Positions 32,169-42,114 of a stretch of DNA of 64,000 nucleotides are shown here, one piece after another. The notes under the pieces were generated by a model that saw only the letters and a program-made list of their open reading frames with translations, had not been told where the DNA came from and did not search any database. The position numbers and the translations under genes were made by a program. How positions within the stretch are numbered: the first letter of the stretch is position 1; each line of letters opens with the position of its first letter. The stretch comes from Caballeronia sp. NK8. GTDB lineage: Bacteria > Pseudomonadota > Gammaproteobacteria > Burkholderiales > Burkholderiaceae. The stretch is from positions 2,542,001 to 2,606,000 of the forward strand of contig NZ_AP024322.1 of NCBI RefSeq assembly GCF_018408855.1. Direction: 5' to 3'.

Positions 32169-32864
32169 ATGGCGCAATTCCACATCGCTCCCAGCATCCT
32201 CTCCGCTGACTTTTCCCGCCTCGGCGAGGAAGTCCGCAATGTCGTCGCCGCCGGCGCCGACTGGATCCACTTCGACGTCATGGACAACCACTACGTGCCG
32301 AATCTGACGATCGGCCCGTTGGTGTGCGAAGCCATCCGCCCGCACGTGGACGTGCCCATCGACGTGCATCTGATGGTGCGCCCGGTCGACCGCATCGTGC
32401 CCGATTTCGCGAAAGCCGGCGCCAATGTGATCAGTTTTCATCCGGAAGGTTCGGATCACATCGACCGCACGCTCTCGCTGATCCGCGATCACGGCTGCAA
32501 GGCGGGCCTGGTGTTCAATCCCGCGACGCCGCTGAATTATCTCGATCACGTGATGGACAAGCTCGATCTCGTGCTGATCATGTCGGTGAATCCGGGCTTC
32601 GGCGGGCAGTCGTTCATTCCCGAGGCGCTCAACAAACTGCGCGAGGCGCGCGCGCGAATCAATGCGTATCGCGATCGCACGGGGCGCGAGATCCATCTGG
32701 AAGTCGACGGCGGCGTGAAGATCGACAACATCGCTGAAATCGCGGCGGCCGGCGCGGACTCATTCGTCGCGGGCTCGGCCATTTTCGGCAAGCCGGACTA
32801 CAAACAGGTCATCGACGCGATGCGCGCGGAACTGGCCAAGGCCGAAGCAGGAGCGCAAGCATGA
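32169..32864 (+). CDS. rpe: Rpe, ribulose-phosphate 3-epimerase
   Basis: Interconverts ribulose-5-phosphate and xylulose-5-phosphate in the pentose-phosphate and Calvin pathways. The 231-residue TIM barrel shows APSILSADF, the metal-binding [16 protein letters not shown] near residue 35, DVHLMV near residue 66, [15 protein letters not shown] near residue 139 and the phosphate-binding [10 protein letters not shown] near residue 179. No Shine-Dalgarno sequence is obvious. It overlaps gph by 4 bp. Confidence 0.96.
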   Translation: MAQFHIAPSILSADFSRLGEEVRNVVAAGADWIHFDVMDNHYVPNLTIGPLVCEAIRPHVDVPIDVHLMVRPVDRIVPDFAKAGANVISFHPEGSDHIDRTLSLIRDHGCKAGLVFNPATPLNYLDHVMDKLDLVLIMSVNPGFGGQSFIPEALNKLREARARINAYRDRTGREIHLEVDGGVKIDNIAEIAAAGADSFVAGSAIFGKPDYKQVIDAMRAELAKAEAGAQA

Positions 32865-33601
32865 GCGAGATCGCCCCGGCGCAGACGCCGTTTGTGAACC
32901 GGCCGATCCGCGCGGCCATCATCGACCTCGACGGCACGATGGTCGATACCGCGGACGATTTCGTCGCCGCGCTGAACGCGATGCTCGCGCGCATCGGCAT
33001 CGAGACGCCCGTCACGCGCGATGAAGTCACGGACTACGTCGGCAAGGGTTCGGAAAACCTGATTCGCAGCGTGCTGGCGGTGCGGCTGTCGCCGTCGCAG
33101 GCGGCCGCGCAATTCGACGACGCGCTCGCGATCTATCAAACCGAATACGCGAAGGTCAACGGCAAGCATTCGACGCTCTTCCCCGAAGTGAAGGAAGGCC
33201 TCGAAGCGATGCGTGAAAGCGGCGTCGCGCTCGCGTGCGTGACGAACAAGCCGCATCGGTTCGCGGTGGAGTTGCTCGCGCACTTCGGCATCGCGGATTT
33301 CTTCAAGGTGATTCTCGGCGGCGACTCCCTTCCGGCGAAGAAGCCCGATCCGTTGCCGATGCTCACGGCCTGTGAACGACTGGACGTCTTGCCGCGCGAA
33401 ACCGTGGCGGTCGGAGATTCGGAGAACGACGCGCTCGCGGGCCGCGCCGCGGGCCTCGCGACCCTGACCGTGCCCTACGGTTACAACCACGGGAAACCTG
33501 TACAGTCGGTGAAATCCGATGGTATAGTTTCCTCGCTGCGCACCGCAGCACTGGCGATTGCCGCCACTTTGGCGCCGCCGGATACCACCCTGACTGAATA
33601 A
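32861..33601 (+). CDS. gph: Gph, phosphoglycolate phosphatase
   Basis: HAD-superfamily phosphatase that removes 2-phosphoglycolate. The 246-residue protein has the nucleophile motif [14 protein letters not shown] near residue 20, the threonine motif ACVTNKPH near residue 126, the lysine in AKKPDPLP near residue 159 and the acidic [15 protein letters not shown] near residue 181. The ATG overlaps the rpe stop, and the rpe-gph-trpE order is the usual Burkholderiaceae arrangement. Confidence 0.94.
   Translation: MSEIAPAQTPFVNRPIRAAIIDLDGTMVDTADDFVAALNAMLARIGIETPVTRDEVTDYVGKGSENLIRSVLAVRLSPSQAAAQFDDALAIYQTEYAKVNGKHSTLFPEVKEGLEAMRESGVALACVTNKPHRFAVELLAHFGIADFFKVILGGDSLPAKKPDPLPMLTACERLDVLPRETVAVGDSENDALAGRAAGLATLTVPYGYNHGKPVQSVKSDGIVSSLRTAALAIAATLAPPDTTLTE
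33499..33528 (+). promoter_or_regulatory. Candidate trp promoter inside the 3' end of gph
   Basis: TGTACA (33499-33504) and TATAGT (33523-33528) with an 18-bp spacer. Transcription would start about 70 bp before the leader-peptide ATG. The -10 is good and the -35 modest, so this is only a candidate. Confidence 0.35.
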
Positions 33602-33609
33602 GTCCATCC

Positions 33610-33684
33610 ATGTTTCTCAACAGAAAACGGAGTCTGAGCAGCATCGACCGGGGAGCCTGGCCCTGGCGTCGCTGGTCGCGCTAA
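33610..33684 (+). CDS. trpL: Trp operon leader peptide, 24 residues with three Trp codons
   Basis: The short ORF starts eight bases after the gph stop and ends GAWPWRRWSR followed by TAA. Trp codons sit at positions 17, 19 and 22 of 24. Such clustering at the end of a tiny ORF upstream of trpE is the hallmark of a ribosome-stalling leader peptide: low charged tRNA-Trp would halt ribosomes on these codons. The ribosome-binding site is weak. It has not been checked against relatives. Confidence 0.75.
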   Translation: MFLNRKRSLSSIDRGAWPWRRWSR

Positions 33685-33748
33685 CCTCGCCCGAGGTACG
33701 CTGAAGCCATGTCGCGTCGTGCTTCATCCGCTTCAGCATCCGTTTTTT
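33684..33748 (+). promoter_or_regulatory. Candidate trp attenuator (two hairpins and a U-run)
   Basis: Immediately after the leader stop codon ACCTC / GAGGT forms a hairpin with a 4-nt loop (33684-33697). Then GCTGAAGC (33700-33707) pairs perfectly with GCTTCAGC (33730-33737). Five bases later comes a run of six T (33743-33748). This gives a plausible terminator whose formation depends on ribosome position on the Trp codons. The gap before the U-run and the long loop make it weaker than a textbook terminator. The rest of the 370-bp gph-trpE spacer, up to trpE at 33972, holds no other clear feature. Confidence 0.55.
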
Positions 33749-33971
33749 GTTTCGCTGCGCGTCCCTGCGCCGTTACCGTCGAATCGTCATACATCGAGCC
33801 TCGCTCAGGCACGCGTCGTGTAGTGCTGCGCGAGTCGTCCCCTCCGCTTCAGCCATTCGAAGCGGCCGGACCGTCGTGTGCGATCATCACGGGATTCGAC
33901 CGACCGCAGCGCCCTGCACTCCCCGATGCCGCGCCACCGTTGACAAGCGCGCGTCGCTCAAGGATCGCAAC

Positions 33972-35468
33972 ATGACCGAACTCGAATTCCAATCGCTGGC
34001 GAACGAAGGCTACAACCGCATTCCGCTCATCGCCGAAGCGCTCGCCGACCTCGAAACGCCGCTCTCGCTGTATCTCAAGCTCGCGCAGTCCGAGCGCAAC
34101 GGCGCGAACTCGTTCCTGCTGGAATCCGTCGTGGGCGGCGAGCGCTTCGGGCGCTACTCGTTCATCGGCTTGCCGGCCCGCACGACCGTGAGCGTCCAGA
34201 ACGGCAAGACGCAAGTCATCACCGACGGCAACGTCGTCGAAACGGATGAAGGCGATCCGCTCACGTTCATCGAGCAGTATCAGAAGCGTTTCAAGGTCGC
34301 GACGCGTCCGGGTTTGCCGCGTTTCTGCGGCGGTCTCGCCGGTTACTTCGGATATGACGCGGTGCGTTACATCGAGAAGAAGCTCGCGCACACCGCGCCG
34401 CCCGATGATCTCAACCTGCCCGACATTCAACTGCTGATGACGGAAGAGGTCGCTGTCATCGACAACCTCGCGGGCAAGCTCTATCTGATCGTCTACGCCG
34501 ACCCGACCCGGCCCGAAGCGTATGCGAAAGCGAAGCATCGGCTGCGCGAATTGCGCGCGCGCCTGCGCGTGACGGTGCAGCCGCCGGTGACATCCGCGAG
34601 CGTGCGCACCGAAACGTTCCGCGAGTTCAAGAAGGACGACTATCTGAACGCCGTGCGCCGCGCGAAGGAATACATCGCTGCGGGCGAACTGATGCAGGTG
34701 CAGGTCGGCCAGCGTCTCATCAAGCCGTTCCGCGACAACCCGCTCTCGCTGTACCGCGCGCTGCGTTCGCTGAATCCGTCGCCGTACATGTACTACTACA
34801 ACTTCGGCGGCGAAATGCATGTAGTCGGCGCGTCGCCGGAAATTCTCGTGCGTCAGGAAAAGCGCGCGGAAGACCGCATCGTGACGATTCGTCCGCTCGC
34901 CGGCACGCGGCCGCGCGGCAACACGCCGGAGCGCGACGCCGAACTCGCCACCGAACTCCTGAACGATCCGAAGGAAGTCGCCGAGCACGTGATGCTGATC
35001 GACCTCGCGCGCAACGACGTCGGCCGCATCGCGCAGACGGGATCGGTTGCCGTGACGGACAAGATGATCATCGAAAAGTATTCGCACGTGCAGCACATCG
35101 TGAGTTCGGTCGAAGGCACGCTGAAACCCGGCATGAGCAACTTCGACGTGCTGCGCGCAACCTTCCCCGCCGGCACGCTGTCCGGCGCGCCAAAGGTCCG
35201 CGCGATGGAACTCATCGACGAACTCGAACCGGTCAAGCGCGGACTGTACGGCGGCGCAGTCGGTTATCTCTCCTTCAGCGGCGAAATGGATCTCGCCATC
35301 GCGATCCGCACCGGCCTCATCCACAAAGGCAATCTCTACGTTCAGGCGGCCGCGGGCGTCGTCGCCGATTCGGTGCCGGAATCCGAATGGCAGGAAACGG
35401 AGAACAAGGCGCGCGCCGTGCTGCGCGCCGCCGAGCAAGTGCAAGACGGCCTCGACAGCGACTTCTGA
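33972..35468 (+). CDS. trpE: TrpE, anthranilate synthase component I
   Basis: Converts chorismate to anthranilate using ammonia from TrpG. I start at MTELEFQSLA, preceded by AAGGA, giving 498 residues; the longer open frame upstream is leader sequence. The N-terminal LLES-type region (NSFLLESVVGGERFGRYSF, near residue 40) corresponds to the tryptophan feedback site. The catalytic C-terminal domain has PSPYMYYYNFGG, GASPEILV, RPLAGTRPRG, the IDLARNDVGRI motif and PAGTLSGAPKVRAM. trpG follows after 12 bp. Confidence 0.96.
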   Translation: MTELEFQSLANEGYNRIPLIAEALADLETPLSLYLKLAQSERNGANSFLLESVVGGERFGRYSFIGLPARTTVSVQNGKTQVITDGNVVETDEGDPLTFIEQYQKRFKVATRPGLPRFCGGLAGYFGYDAVRYIEKKLAHTAPPDDLNLPDIQLLMTEEVAVIDNLAGKLYLIVYADPTRPEAYAKAKHRLRELRARLRVTVQPPVTSASVRTETFREFKKDDYLNAVRRAKEYIAAGELMQVQVGQRLIKPFRDNPLSLYRALRSLNPSPYMYYYNFGGEMHVVGASPEILVRQEKRAEDRIVTIRPLAGTRPRGNTPERDAELATELLNDPKEVAEHVMLIDLARNDVGRIAQTGSVAVTDKMIIEKYSHVQHIVSSVEGTLKPGMSNFDVLRATFPAGTLSGAPKVRAMELIDELEPVKRGLYGGAVGYLSFSGEMDLAIAIRTGLIHKGNLYVQAAAGVVADSVPESEWQETENKARAVLRAAEQVQDGLDSDF

Positions 35469-35480
35469 GGAGACAAGACC

Positions 35481-36065
35481 ATGCTGCTGATGATCGACAA
35501 CTACGATTCCTTCACCTACAACCTGGTCCAGTATTTCGGCGAACTCGGCGAGGACGTGCACACGTATCGCAACGACGAAATCACGCTCGATGAAATCGCG
35601 AAGCTGAATCCCGAGCGCATCTGCCTCTCGCCCGGACCGAGCAATCCGCAGCACGCGGGCATCACGCTCGACGTATTGCGCGAATTCTCCGGCAAACTGC
35701 CGATTCTCGGCGTGTGCCTCGGCCATCAGGCGATCGGCGAAGCGTTCGGCGGACGCGTCGTGCGCGCGCAGACGATCATGCACGGCAAGGTGAGCCAGAT
35801 CGAAACCGACTGTAGAGGGGTGTTCTCCGATCTCCCCAAACACTTCAATGTGACGCGCTATCACTCGCTCGCCATCGAGCGCGAGTCTTTGCCCGACTGT
35901 CTCGAAGTGTCCGCATGGACGCCGGACGGTGAAATCATGGGCGTGCGCCACCGGGAACTCGAAGTGGAAGGCGTGCAGTTCCATCCGGAATCGATTCTTT
36001 CCGAGCACGGCCACGCGCTGCTCGAAAACTTCGTGAAAAACTCCTCGACCGGCAAGCGGGCCTGA
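35481..36065 (+). CDS. trpG: TrpG, anthranilate synthase glutamine amidotransferase
   Basis: Class I glutamine amidotransferase subunit that supplies ammonia to TrpE; may also serve PabB. The 194-residue protein starts [19 protein letters not shown]. It has the oxyanion region [12 protein letters not shown], the nucleophile C79 in [12 protein letters not shown], and the catalytic His/Glu in [13 protein letters not shown]. It lies 12 bp after trpE and 4 bp before trpD. Confidence 0.96.
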   Translation: MLLMIDNYDSFTYNLVQYFGELGEDVHTYRNDEITLDEIAKLNPERICLSPGPSNPQHAGITLDVLREFSGKLPILGVCLGHQAIGEAFGGRVVRAQTIMHGKVSQIETDCRGVFSDLPKHFNVTRYHSLAIERESLPDCLEVSAWTPDGEIMGVRHRELEVEGVQFHPESILSEHGHALLENFVKNSSTGKRA

Positions 36066-36069
36066 AAAC

Positions 36070-37104
36070 ATGACCATCACCGCACAGGAAGCGCTGCAAC
36101 GCACGATCGAGCATCGCGAGATTTTCCACGACGAAATGCTGCATCTGATGCGCCAGATCATGCGCGGCGAGATGTCGCCCGTCATGGCCGCCGCGATCAT
36201 CACCGGCTTGCGCGTGAAGAAGGAAACCATCGGCGAGATCGCTGCTGCCGCAACCGTGATGCGCGAGTTCGCCAATCACGTCGAAGTCGAGGACAACTCG
36301 AATTTCGTCGATATCGTCGGCACGGGCGGCGACGGCTCGCATACCTTCAACATTTCCACCGCGTCGATGTTCGTCGCGGCGGCGGCGGGCGCGAAGGTCG
36401 CGAAGCACGGCAATCGCGGCGTATCGAGCAAATCGGGCAGCGCGGACGTGCTCGAAGCGCTCGGCGTGAATATCGATCTGACGCCGGAACAAGTGGCCGC
36501 GTCGATTGCCGAAACCGGCATGGGCTTCATGTTCGCGCCGAATCATCATCCGGCGATGAAAAACATCGCGCCGGTGCGCCGCGAACTCGGCGTGCGTACC
36601 ATCTTCAATATTCTCGGGCCGTTGACCAATCCGGCCGGCGCGCCGAACCAGCTTCAGGGCGTGTTCCACGAAGACCTCGTCGGCATTCAGGTGCGTGTGA
36701 TGCAGCGGCTCGGTGCAAAGCACGTGCTGGTGGTGTACGGCAAGGACGGCATGGACGAAGTGTCGCTCGGCGCCGCGACGAAAGTCGGCGAGCTGAAGCA
36801 TGGCGAAGTGACCGAGTACGAAATCCATCCGGAGGACTTCGGCCTGCAGATGGTGTCGAACCGCACGCTGAAAGTGCAGGACGCGCAGGAATCGAAGGCG
36901 ATGCTGCTCGGCGCGCTGAACAACAAGGCGGGCGTCGCGCGCGAGATCGTCACATTGAACGCCGGCACGGCGCTTTATGCTGCGGATGTCGCCGAGACGA
37001 TCGAAGCTGGCATGGCAGCCGCGCGCGAAGCAATCGAAAGCGGCGCGGCGCGCGAGAAGATCGAAACGCTCGTGACATTCACGCAGCAGTTTGCGAAGAA
37101 ATAA
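36070..37104 (+). CDS. trpD: TrpD, anthranilate phosphoribosyltransferase
   Basis: Transfers phosphoribosyl from PRPP to anthranilate. It has 344 residues with the PRPP-binding loop [18 protein letters not shown] near residue 77 and the [21 protein letters not shown] segment near residue 107. [20 protein letters not shown] near residue 155 and [13 protein letters not shown] near residue 182 follow. It lies between trpG and trpC with short spacers. Confidence 0.96.
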   Translation: MTITAQEALQRTIEHREIFHDEMLHLMRQIMRGEMSPVMAAAIITGLRVKKETIGEIAAAATVMREFANHVEVEDNSNFVDIVGTGGDGSHTFNISTASMFVAAAAGAKVAKHGNRGVSSKSGSADVLEALGVNIDLTPEQVAASIAETGMGFMFAPNHHPAMKNIAPVRRELGVRTIFNILGPLTNPAGAPNQLQGVFHEDLVGIQVRVMQRLGAKHVLVVYGKDGMDEVSLGAATKVGELKHGEVTEYEIHPEDFGLQMVSNRTLKVQDAQESKAMLLGALNNKAGVAREIVTLNAGTALYAADVAETIEAGMAAAREAIESGAAREKIETLVTFTQQFAKK

Positions 37105-37115
37105 CGGAAGCCAAT

Positions 37116-37901
37116 ATGAGTGACATTCTGGATCGCATCATCGCGGTCAAGCGCGAGGAAATCCGCGCCGCCGAACTGAGCGCGCCGCTCGAAGAGCTGA
37201 AGCTCGAAGCCAGCGCGCGCGACCTGCGCGATTTCACCGGCGCGTTGCGTGCCAAGCACGCGGCAAATCAGGCTGCGGTGATCGCCGAGGTGAAGAAGGC
37301 GAGCCCGTCGAAAGGCGTGTTGCGCGAACACTTCGTGCCCGCCGACATCGCGCGCTCGTACGAAAAAGGCGGCGCCGCGTGCCTTTCCGTGCTCACCGAC
37401 GTGCAGTTCTTCAAGGGCAGCGTCGCCTATCTGGAGGAAGCGCGCGCCGCGTGCAGCCTGCCGGTGCTGCGCAAGGACTTCATCATCGATCCGTATCAGA
37501 TCATGGAAGCGCGCGCGATGGGCGCGGACTGCATTCTGCTGATCGCCGCCGCGCTCGAGCTTTCGCACATGCAGGACCTCGAAGCGTACGCGCATTCGCT
37601 CGGGCTCGCGGTGCTCGTCGAAGTGCACGATGCAGACGAACTGCGCGACGCGCTCACGCTGAAGACGCCGCTCATCGGCATCAACAATCGCAATCTGCGC
37701 ACGTTCGAAACCACGATCGACACGACCATCGGCATGCTGGAACAGGTGCCGGATGACCGGATCGTCGTGACGGAATCGGGCATTCTGTCGCGTCTGGATG
37801 TCGACCGGCTGCGCGCGATGCGCGTGCATACCTTCCTCGTCGGCGAAGCGTTCATGCGCGCCGACGATCCTGGCGCGGAACTCGCGCGCATGTTCTTCTG
37901 A
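37116..37901 (+). CDS. trpC: TrpC, indole-3-glycerol phosphate synthase
   Basis: TIM-barrel enzyme that closes the indole ring. It has 261 residues with [15 protein letters not shown] (catalytic lysine, near residue 56), [14 protein letters not shown] near residue 116, [10 protein letters not shown] near residue 168, [11 protein letters not shown] near residue 187 and [12 protein letters not shown] near residue 219. It is monofunctional: trpF is not fused and not next to it. The CYTH-domain gene begins 5 bp after its stop. Confidence 0.96.
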   Translation: MSDILDRIIAVKREEIRAAELSAPLEELKLEASARDLRDFTGALRAKHAANQAAVIAEVKKASPSKGVLREHFVPADIARSYEKGGAACLSVLTDVQFFKGSVAYLEEARAACSLPVLRKDFIIDPYQIMEARAMGADCILLIAAALELSHMQDLEAYAHSLGLAVLVEVHDADELRDALTLKTPLIGINNRNLRTFETTIDTTIGMLEQVPDDRIVVTESGILSRLDVDRLRAMRVHTFLVGEAFMRADDPGAELARMFF

Positions 37902-37906
37902 ACGCC

Positions 37907-38551
37907 ATGGGAATCGAACGGGAACTCAAGCTCGCGCTCGCGCCGTCGCAACACGACGACGTCGCGCGCTTCTTCGACGAGCGCACCGGCGCGGGCAAGC
38001 CTATCGAGCTTGCCAACGTCTATTTCGATACGCCGGACTGCGCGCTCGCGAAGGCAAAGTCCGCGCTGCGCCTGCGCCGCACGCCCGAGCAGTGGCTGCA
38101 GACCTACAAGACGCTCGGAAAATCGGTGGCTGGTCTGAGCAATCGGCAAGAATGGGAATTGCCGGTCGAAGGCGAAGCGCTCGAATTCGGCACGCTGCTC
38201 GACGCATGCGACGACGACGCCGCGCACGAAGCGCTGGAACGCGCCGCGCCGGATGTCATCGCGCTCTTCAAGACCGACTTCAGGCGCCTCGTGTGGGACA
38301 TCGAGCGCGAGGGTTCGCAGATCGAAGTGGCGCTGGATCTCGGCGAAATCACCGCCGATGTCGATGGCGAAACGCGTCGCGCGGAAATCAGCGAACTCGA
38401 ACTCGAACTGAAATCCGGCGAAGAAAGCGCGCTCTCGATGCTCGCGGCGGAATTGCGCGGCGCGTTTCCCGAGCTCGTGCCCGAAGATCTCAGCAAGGCC
38501 CAGCGCGGTTATCTTCTGCGCGAACCATCCGAAAAAAACCGCAACGCGTGA
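37907..38551 (+). CDS. CYTH-domain protein, probable inorganic triphosphatase
   Basis: A 214-residue CYTH (CyaB/thiamine-triphosphatase) domain protein. The defining ExExK motif is E4-R-E6-L-K8. The rest of the triphosphate tunnel is suggested by [14 protein letters not shown], and the acidic strands [10 protein letters not shown] and [11 protein letters not shown]. It resembles the N-terminal half of E. coli YgiF, a triphosphatase, but lacks its CHAD domain. Only 5 bp after trpC and 16 bp before ung, so probably cotranscribed with the trp genes; no direct link to tryptophan is known. Confidence 0.85.
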   Translation: MGIERELKLALAPSQHDDVARFFDERTGAGKPIELANVYFDTPDCALAKAKSALRLRRTPEQWLQTYKTLGKSVAGLSNRQEWELPVEGEALEFGTLLDACDDDAAHEALERAAPDVIALFKTDFRRLVWDIEREGSQIEVALDLGEITADVDGETRRAEISELELELKSGEESALSMLAAELRGAFPELVPEDLSKAQRGYLLREPSEKNRNA

Positions 38552-38567
38552 GCATGACTCAACCGGC

Positions 38568-39347
38568 ATGAATCAGCAGCCTTCCCTCTTCGCGGATAAC
38601 GAACCCGCGGCTGCGTCGGATGTCACGACGCTCGAAAGCCAGTTCGACGCGCTGCCCGCCGACTGGCGCCGCCATCTGAAGCCGTTCATCGACGGCAAGC
38701 ACTATGCGGCGCTATGCGCGTTCGTCGATGCCGAGCGCGCCGCCGGAAAGACGGTCTATCCCGCCGATGTCTTTCGCGCGCTGCGTCTCACGAGTCCCGG
38801 CGACGTGAAAGTCGTGATTCTCGGGCAAGACCCGTATCACGGCGAAGACAAGGGCGCGCCGCAAGCGCATGGCCTCGCGTTCTCGGTGCCCGCGCCGGTG
38901 CGGCCGCCGCCGTCGTTGCGCAACATCTTCAAGGAAATCCACGCGAGCCTCGGTTTTCCGGCGCCCGCGCACGGATGCCTCGATTCGTGGGCGAAACAGG
39001 GCGTGTTGCTGCTCAATACGTCGCTGACCGTCGAGCGCGACAAGGCCGGCAGCCACGCGAAGCGCGGCTGGGAGCAATGCACCGACACGCTGATCCACGA
39101 AATGGCGCAGCGTCACGACGGCCTCGTGTTCATGCTGTGGGGCGCGCATGCTCAGGCGAAGCGCGGCTTGATCGAAGGCACGGGGAAATCGCATTGCGTG
39201 CTGGAAGCGGTGCATCCCTCGCCGTTGTCGGCGTATCGCGGATTTTTCGGTTGCGGACATTTCGCGCTCGCCAACGACTATCTGACGAAGCACGGTCGCG
39301 AGCCGATCGACTGGCGCTTGCCCGCCGAGCCGGAATTGCTCGCCTGA
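38568..39347 (+). CDS. ung: Ung, uracil-DNA glycosylase (family 1)
   Basis: Removes uracil from DNA as the first step of base-excision repair. The 259-residue protein has the water-activating GQDPYHG motif (catalytic D88), [10 protein letters not shown], the uracil-binding LLLNTSLTV, and the DNA-intercalating [11 protein letters not shown] motif near the C-terminus. It has an extra N-terminal stretch of about 20 residues compared with E. coli Ung; its LFADN could be a clamp- or SSB-related tail, which is speculation. A strong terminator follows. Confidence 0.95.
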   Translation: MNQQPSLFADNEPAAASDVTTLESQFDALPADWRRHLKPFIDGKHYAALCAFVDAERAAGKTVYPADVFRALRLTSPGDVKVVILGQDPYHGEDKGAPQAHGLAFSVPAPVRPPPSLRNIFKEIHASLGFPAPAHGCLDSWAKQGVLLLNTSLTVERDKAGSHAKRGWEQCTDTLIHEMAQRHDGLVFMLWGAHAQAKRGLIEGTGKSHCVLEAVHPSPLSAYRGFFGCGHFALANDYLTKHGREPIDWRLPAEPELLA

Positions 39348-39352
39348 AAAGC

Positions 39353-39380
39353 AAAAAACCCCGCATCAGCGGGGTTTTTT
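39353..39380. terminator. Bidirectional terminator between ung and azoR
   Basis: AAAAAACCCCGC / GCGGGGTTTTTT with an ATCA loop: a compact hairpin with T-runs on both strands between convergent genes. Confidence 0.93.
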
Positions 39381-39396
39381 ATCGAAGCGGAGACGC

Positions 39397-39993
39397 TTAA
39401 ACAGCCGCGATGGCCTCACGCGCCGACGCCAGCGCCGCGCCAGCCGCGTCCGGGCCCATGTTCAGGCCTTCGGCGTAGATGAAGTTCACGTCGGTCATAC
39501 CGAGGAAGGCAAGGAACGTCTTCAGATACGGCGTCTGCGAATCATGCGGCGTGCCCGCGTACTTGCCGCCGCGCGCCGAGACCACGTACACCTTCTTGCC
39601 CTTCACGAGACCTTCCGGACCGTTCGCGGTGTAGCTGAACGTGATGCCAGCACGCGCGATCCAGTCGAAGTACGTCTTCAGTTGCGACGAGATGCCGAAG
39701 TTGTACAGCGGCGCCGCGATCACGACGATATCCGCCGCTTGCAGTTCGTTGATCAGCGCTTCGCTCTTCGCGTTGATCGCGACCTGTTCCGCGCTGCGCT
39801 GATCGGCGGGCGTGAAGAACGCGCCGAGCGTGGCGTCGTCGAGGTGCGGCAGGCTGTCGCCGAGCAGATTGCGCACAACCACCTTCGCGCCTGCTTTGGC
39901 TTGTTGCAGTTTTGCGGTCAGTTCATCGGCGAGCAGCGTCGATTGAGCACCTTGCGAACGGGCGGCGGAGTTGATTTGCAGAATCGTCGTCAT
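39397..39993 (-). CDS. azoR: AzoR, FMN-dependent NADH-azoreductase
   Basis: Flavodoxin-fold quinone/azo reductase of 198 residues. Visible features are the FMN-phosphate loop [12 protein letters not shown] near residue 7, the [29 protein letters not shown] segment (split, near residue 94) and [11 protein letters not shown] near residue 136. It likely detoxifies quinones or azo compounds in the cytoplasm. It forms the 3' end of a run of minus-strand genes but is 143 bp from the M61 peptidase. Confidence 0.93.
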   Translation of the reverse strand: MTTILQINSAARSQGAQSTLLADELTAKLQQAKAGAKVVVRNLLGDSLPHLDDATLGAFFTPADQRSAEQVAINAKSEALINELQAADIVVIAAPLYNFGISSQLKTYFDWIARAGITFSYTANGPEGLVKGKKVYVVSARGGKYAGTPHDSQTPYLKTFLAFLGMTDVNFIYAEGLNMGPDAAGAALASAREAIAAV

Positions 39994-40136
39994 GATGGCT
40001 TCCTATCTCTATGAGGTTTCGGGCGCCCTCGGCGTCCGGCTTAGGAAGCATTCTTCGTGTTTCGGCGTCCGGGAAAAAGCCGTGCGGTCATGACGGATCG
40101 TTGCACCAGTAGAACAATCCGCCAGACCCCGCCGAA

Positions 40137-41957
40137 TCAGCCTTTCAGCCAGCGCTCGCGCCATTGTTTCGACGGGCCGCGTCCGTCGATGGCCGTCAGC
40201 ACGTAGCGCGCGACTTCCGGCCCGTCGAGCTTCAGGTCGGTGCGGCGCAGTTCCTCGCGGCGGAACGCGTGCACTTCCACCTTCGCGCCCGGCAGATAGC
40301 GCGACAGCAGCGCGTCGAGATTCGATCCGGTGACGCGCAGCCCGTCGATCGCGACGAGCACGTCGCCCGCCGACAAGCCCGCCTTCTGCGCCGCGCTGCC
40401 TTCGTGGACGACGGCGAGCGTGCAATCCGCGCCGCCGCGTACGCGCACGCCGAGCGACGGCTTGACCGACACCCCGTTGCCCGGCAAATCGGGCGCGAGC
40501 GCAATGCCGAACGGCTCGAACAGCGCATCGAGCGGCAGATCGCGCGTGCCGCGCACGCAGTCGCGGAACAGCGAGCGCAGGTCCGCGCCGGTCGCTTCGG
40601 CGAAGAGCGCCTCGACGTCCCCTTCCGGAATGCCGCGCGGCTTGCCGTTGTAGAACTCGCGGCCGTAGCGCTGCCACAGAAGGCGCATCACGTCGTCGAG
40701 CGATTTGCGGTTGCCCGTTTGCGCGCGAATCGACAGATCGAACGCAAGCGCGACGAGCGAGCCCTTCTGGTAATAGCTGACGATCGCGTTCGGCGCGTTT
40801 TCGTCGGCGCGGTAGTACTTCACCCACGCATCGAACGAGCTTTGCGCGACGGATTGCTTCAGACGCCCGCTGCCACGCAGCACGCCGCCGATCGTCTTGC
40901 CGAGCAGGCTGAAGTAGTCGCCCGCCGAAATCAGTCCGCTGCGCACGAGCATCAGGTCGTCGTAATAGGACGTGAAGCCTTCGAAGAGCCACAGCAGCGT
41001 CGTGTAATTTTCCTGCGACAGATCGTACGGCGCGAACGCGGCCGGTTTGATGCGCTTCACGTTCCACGTATGGAAGTATTCGTGGCTGCACAGCCCGAGA
41101 TAGGTGCGATAGCCCTCGGTCACTTCCGGACGGCCCTGGGCCGGCAAATCCGTGCGATTGCAGATCAGCGCCGTCGATGCGCGATGTTCGAGCCCGCCGT
41201 AACCATCGCCGACGGCGACGGTCATGAACACGTAGCGGTCCATCGGCGCTTTCTTCGTGCGCGGCTCGAAAAGCGCGATCTGCGCTTCGCACACGCGCTT
41301 CAGGTCGGCCGCGAGCCGGTTCATGTCGAGATTGACGACGCGTCCCGAGATCACGATGTCGTGCTTCACGCCGTGCGCGTTGAAGCTGCCGAGCGCGAAT
41401 TCGCCGAGCGCGACCGGATGATCGACGAGTTCGTCGTAATTCGCCGCCTCATACGTGCCGAAGCCGTAGCGCTTCGTGCCGCGCGCTTCCGCGAGCGCCG
41501 TCGCGACGCGCCAGTTGCGATATGCGCCGCCCTGCGGCGGCTGGATATCGACGATGCACGGCGTGCCCGACTGCCCTTCCACGGCGAGGAACGTACTCGT
41601 GCCGTTGAAAAAGCCGACCGTGTCGTCCAGATGCGCGGCGCGCACCGACATGTCCCACGCGTAGACCTCGTAGCGCAGCGTGATCGGACCGTCGACCGGC
41701 GCCGCCTGCCACGCGTGCTTGTCGGTCTTTTCGATGGCGACCCTGCGGCCCGCCGCGTTGAACGCCTGCAGCGTGACGATATTGCGCGCGAACTCGCGGA
41801 TCATGTAGCTGCCCGGAATCCAGACCGGCAGCATGAAGCGCTGGCCGGCGGGATCGGGCTCAGCGACGGTCAGCGTCACTTCGAAGAGATGCGCCGCGGG
41901 ATTCTTCGGAACGATGCCATAGCGGATGGGCTGCACCGTTTGCATGAGCGTAGTCAT
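40137..41957 (-). CDS. M61-family metallopeptidase with a PDZ domain (glycyl aminopeptidase-like)
   Basis: A 606-residue zinc aminopeptidase of family M61. The N-terminal beta domain includes the PVWIPGSYMIREF motif near residue 44. The zinc site is H292-E-Y-F-H296 in SHEYFHTWNVKRIKP, with the downstream glutamate in WLFEGFTSYYDDL. A PDZ domain occupies about 500-570 (VHEGSAAQKAGLSAGDVLVAI). No signal peptide is visible, so it is probably cytoplasmic. Substrates of bacterial M61 enzymes are largely unknown; they prefer N-terminal glycine in the characterised case. Confidence 0.92.
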   Translation of the reverse strand: MTTLMQTVQPIRYGIVPKNPAAHLFEVTLTVAEPDPAGQRFMLPVWIPGSYMIREFARNIVTLQAFNAAGRRVAIEKTDKHAWQAAPVDGPITLRYEVYAWDMSVRAAHLDDTVGFFNGTSTFLAVEGQSGTPCIVDIQPPQGGAYRNWRVATALAEARGTKRYGFGTYEAANYDELVDHPVALGEFALGSFNAHGVKHDIVISGRVVNLDMNRLAADLKRVCEAQIALFEPRTKKAPMDRYVFMTVAVGDGYGGLEHRASTALICNRTDLPAQGRPEVTEGYRTYLGLCSHEYFHTWNVKRIKPAAFAPYDLSQENYTTLLWLFEGFTSYYDDLMLVRSGLISAGDYFSLLGKTIGGVLRGSGRLKQSVAQSSFDAWVKYYRADENAPNAIVSYYQKGSLVALAFDLSIRAQTGNRKSLDDVMRLLWQRYGREFYNGKPRGIPEGDVEALFAEATGADLRSLFRDCVRGTRDLPLDALFEPFGIALAPDLPGNGVSVKPSLGVRVRGGADCTLAVVHEGSAAQKAGLSAGDVLVAIDGLRVTGSNLDALLSRYLPGAKVEVHAFRREELRRTDLKLDGPEVARYVLTAIDGRGPSKQWRERWLKG

Positions 41958-42063
41958 CTCGATGTCCTTGTTCTTGTTCTGGGCGCGTGATTAGGATGAG
42001 CGCGCCCGACGCCTTGCTTCCGCCTTTCTTCATTACGCTGCGCTTTCGCAAAAGCAAGGCCGT

Positions 42064-42093
42064 AAAAACACAGGAGGCGCACGACGCGCCTCC
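42064..42093 (-). terminator. Terminator of dsbC
   Basis: On the minus strand GGAGGCGC / GCGCCTCC forms an 8-bp stem with a 5-nt loop, followed by TGTGTTTTTA. It lies about 20 bp after the dsbC stop. Confidence 0.8.
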
Positions 42094-42114
42094 CTTCTTC
42101 GTTTAGCCCCGCGC

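Noticed and set aside
33849-36275. An 808-codon minus-strand open frame opposite trpE and trpG
   Set aside because: It is the shadow of high-GC genes: rich in Arg, Ala, His and Glu without any domain, and both genes opposite are unmistakable.
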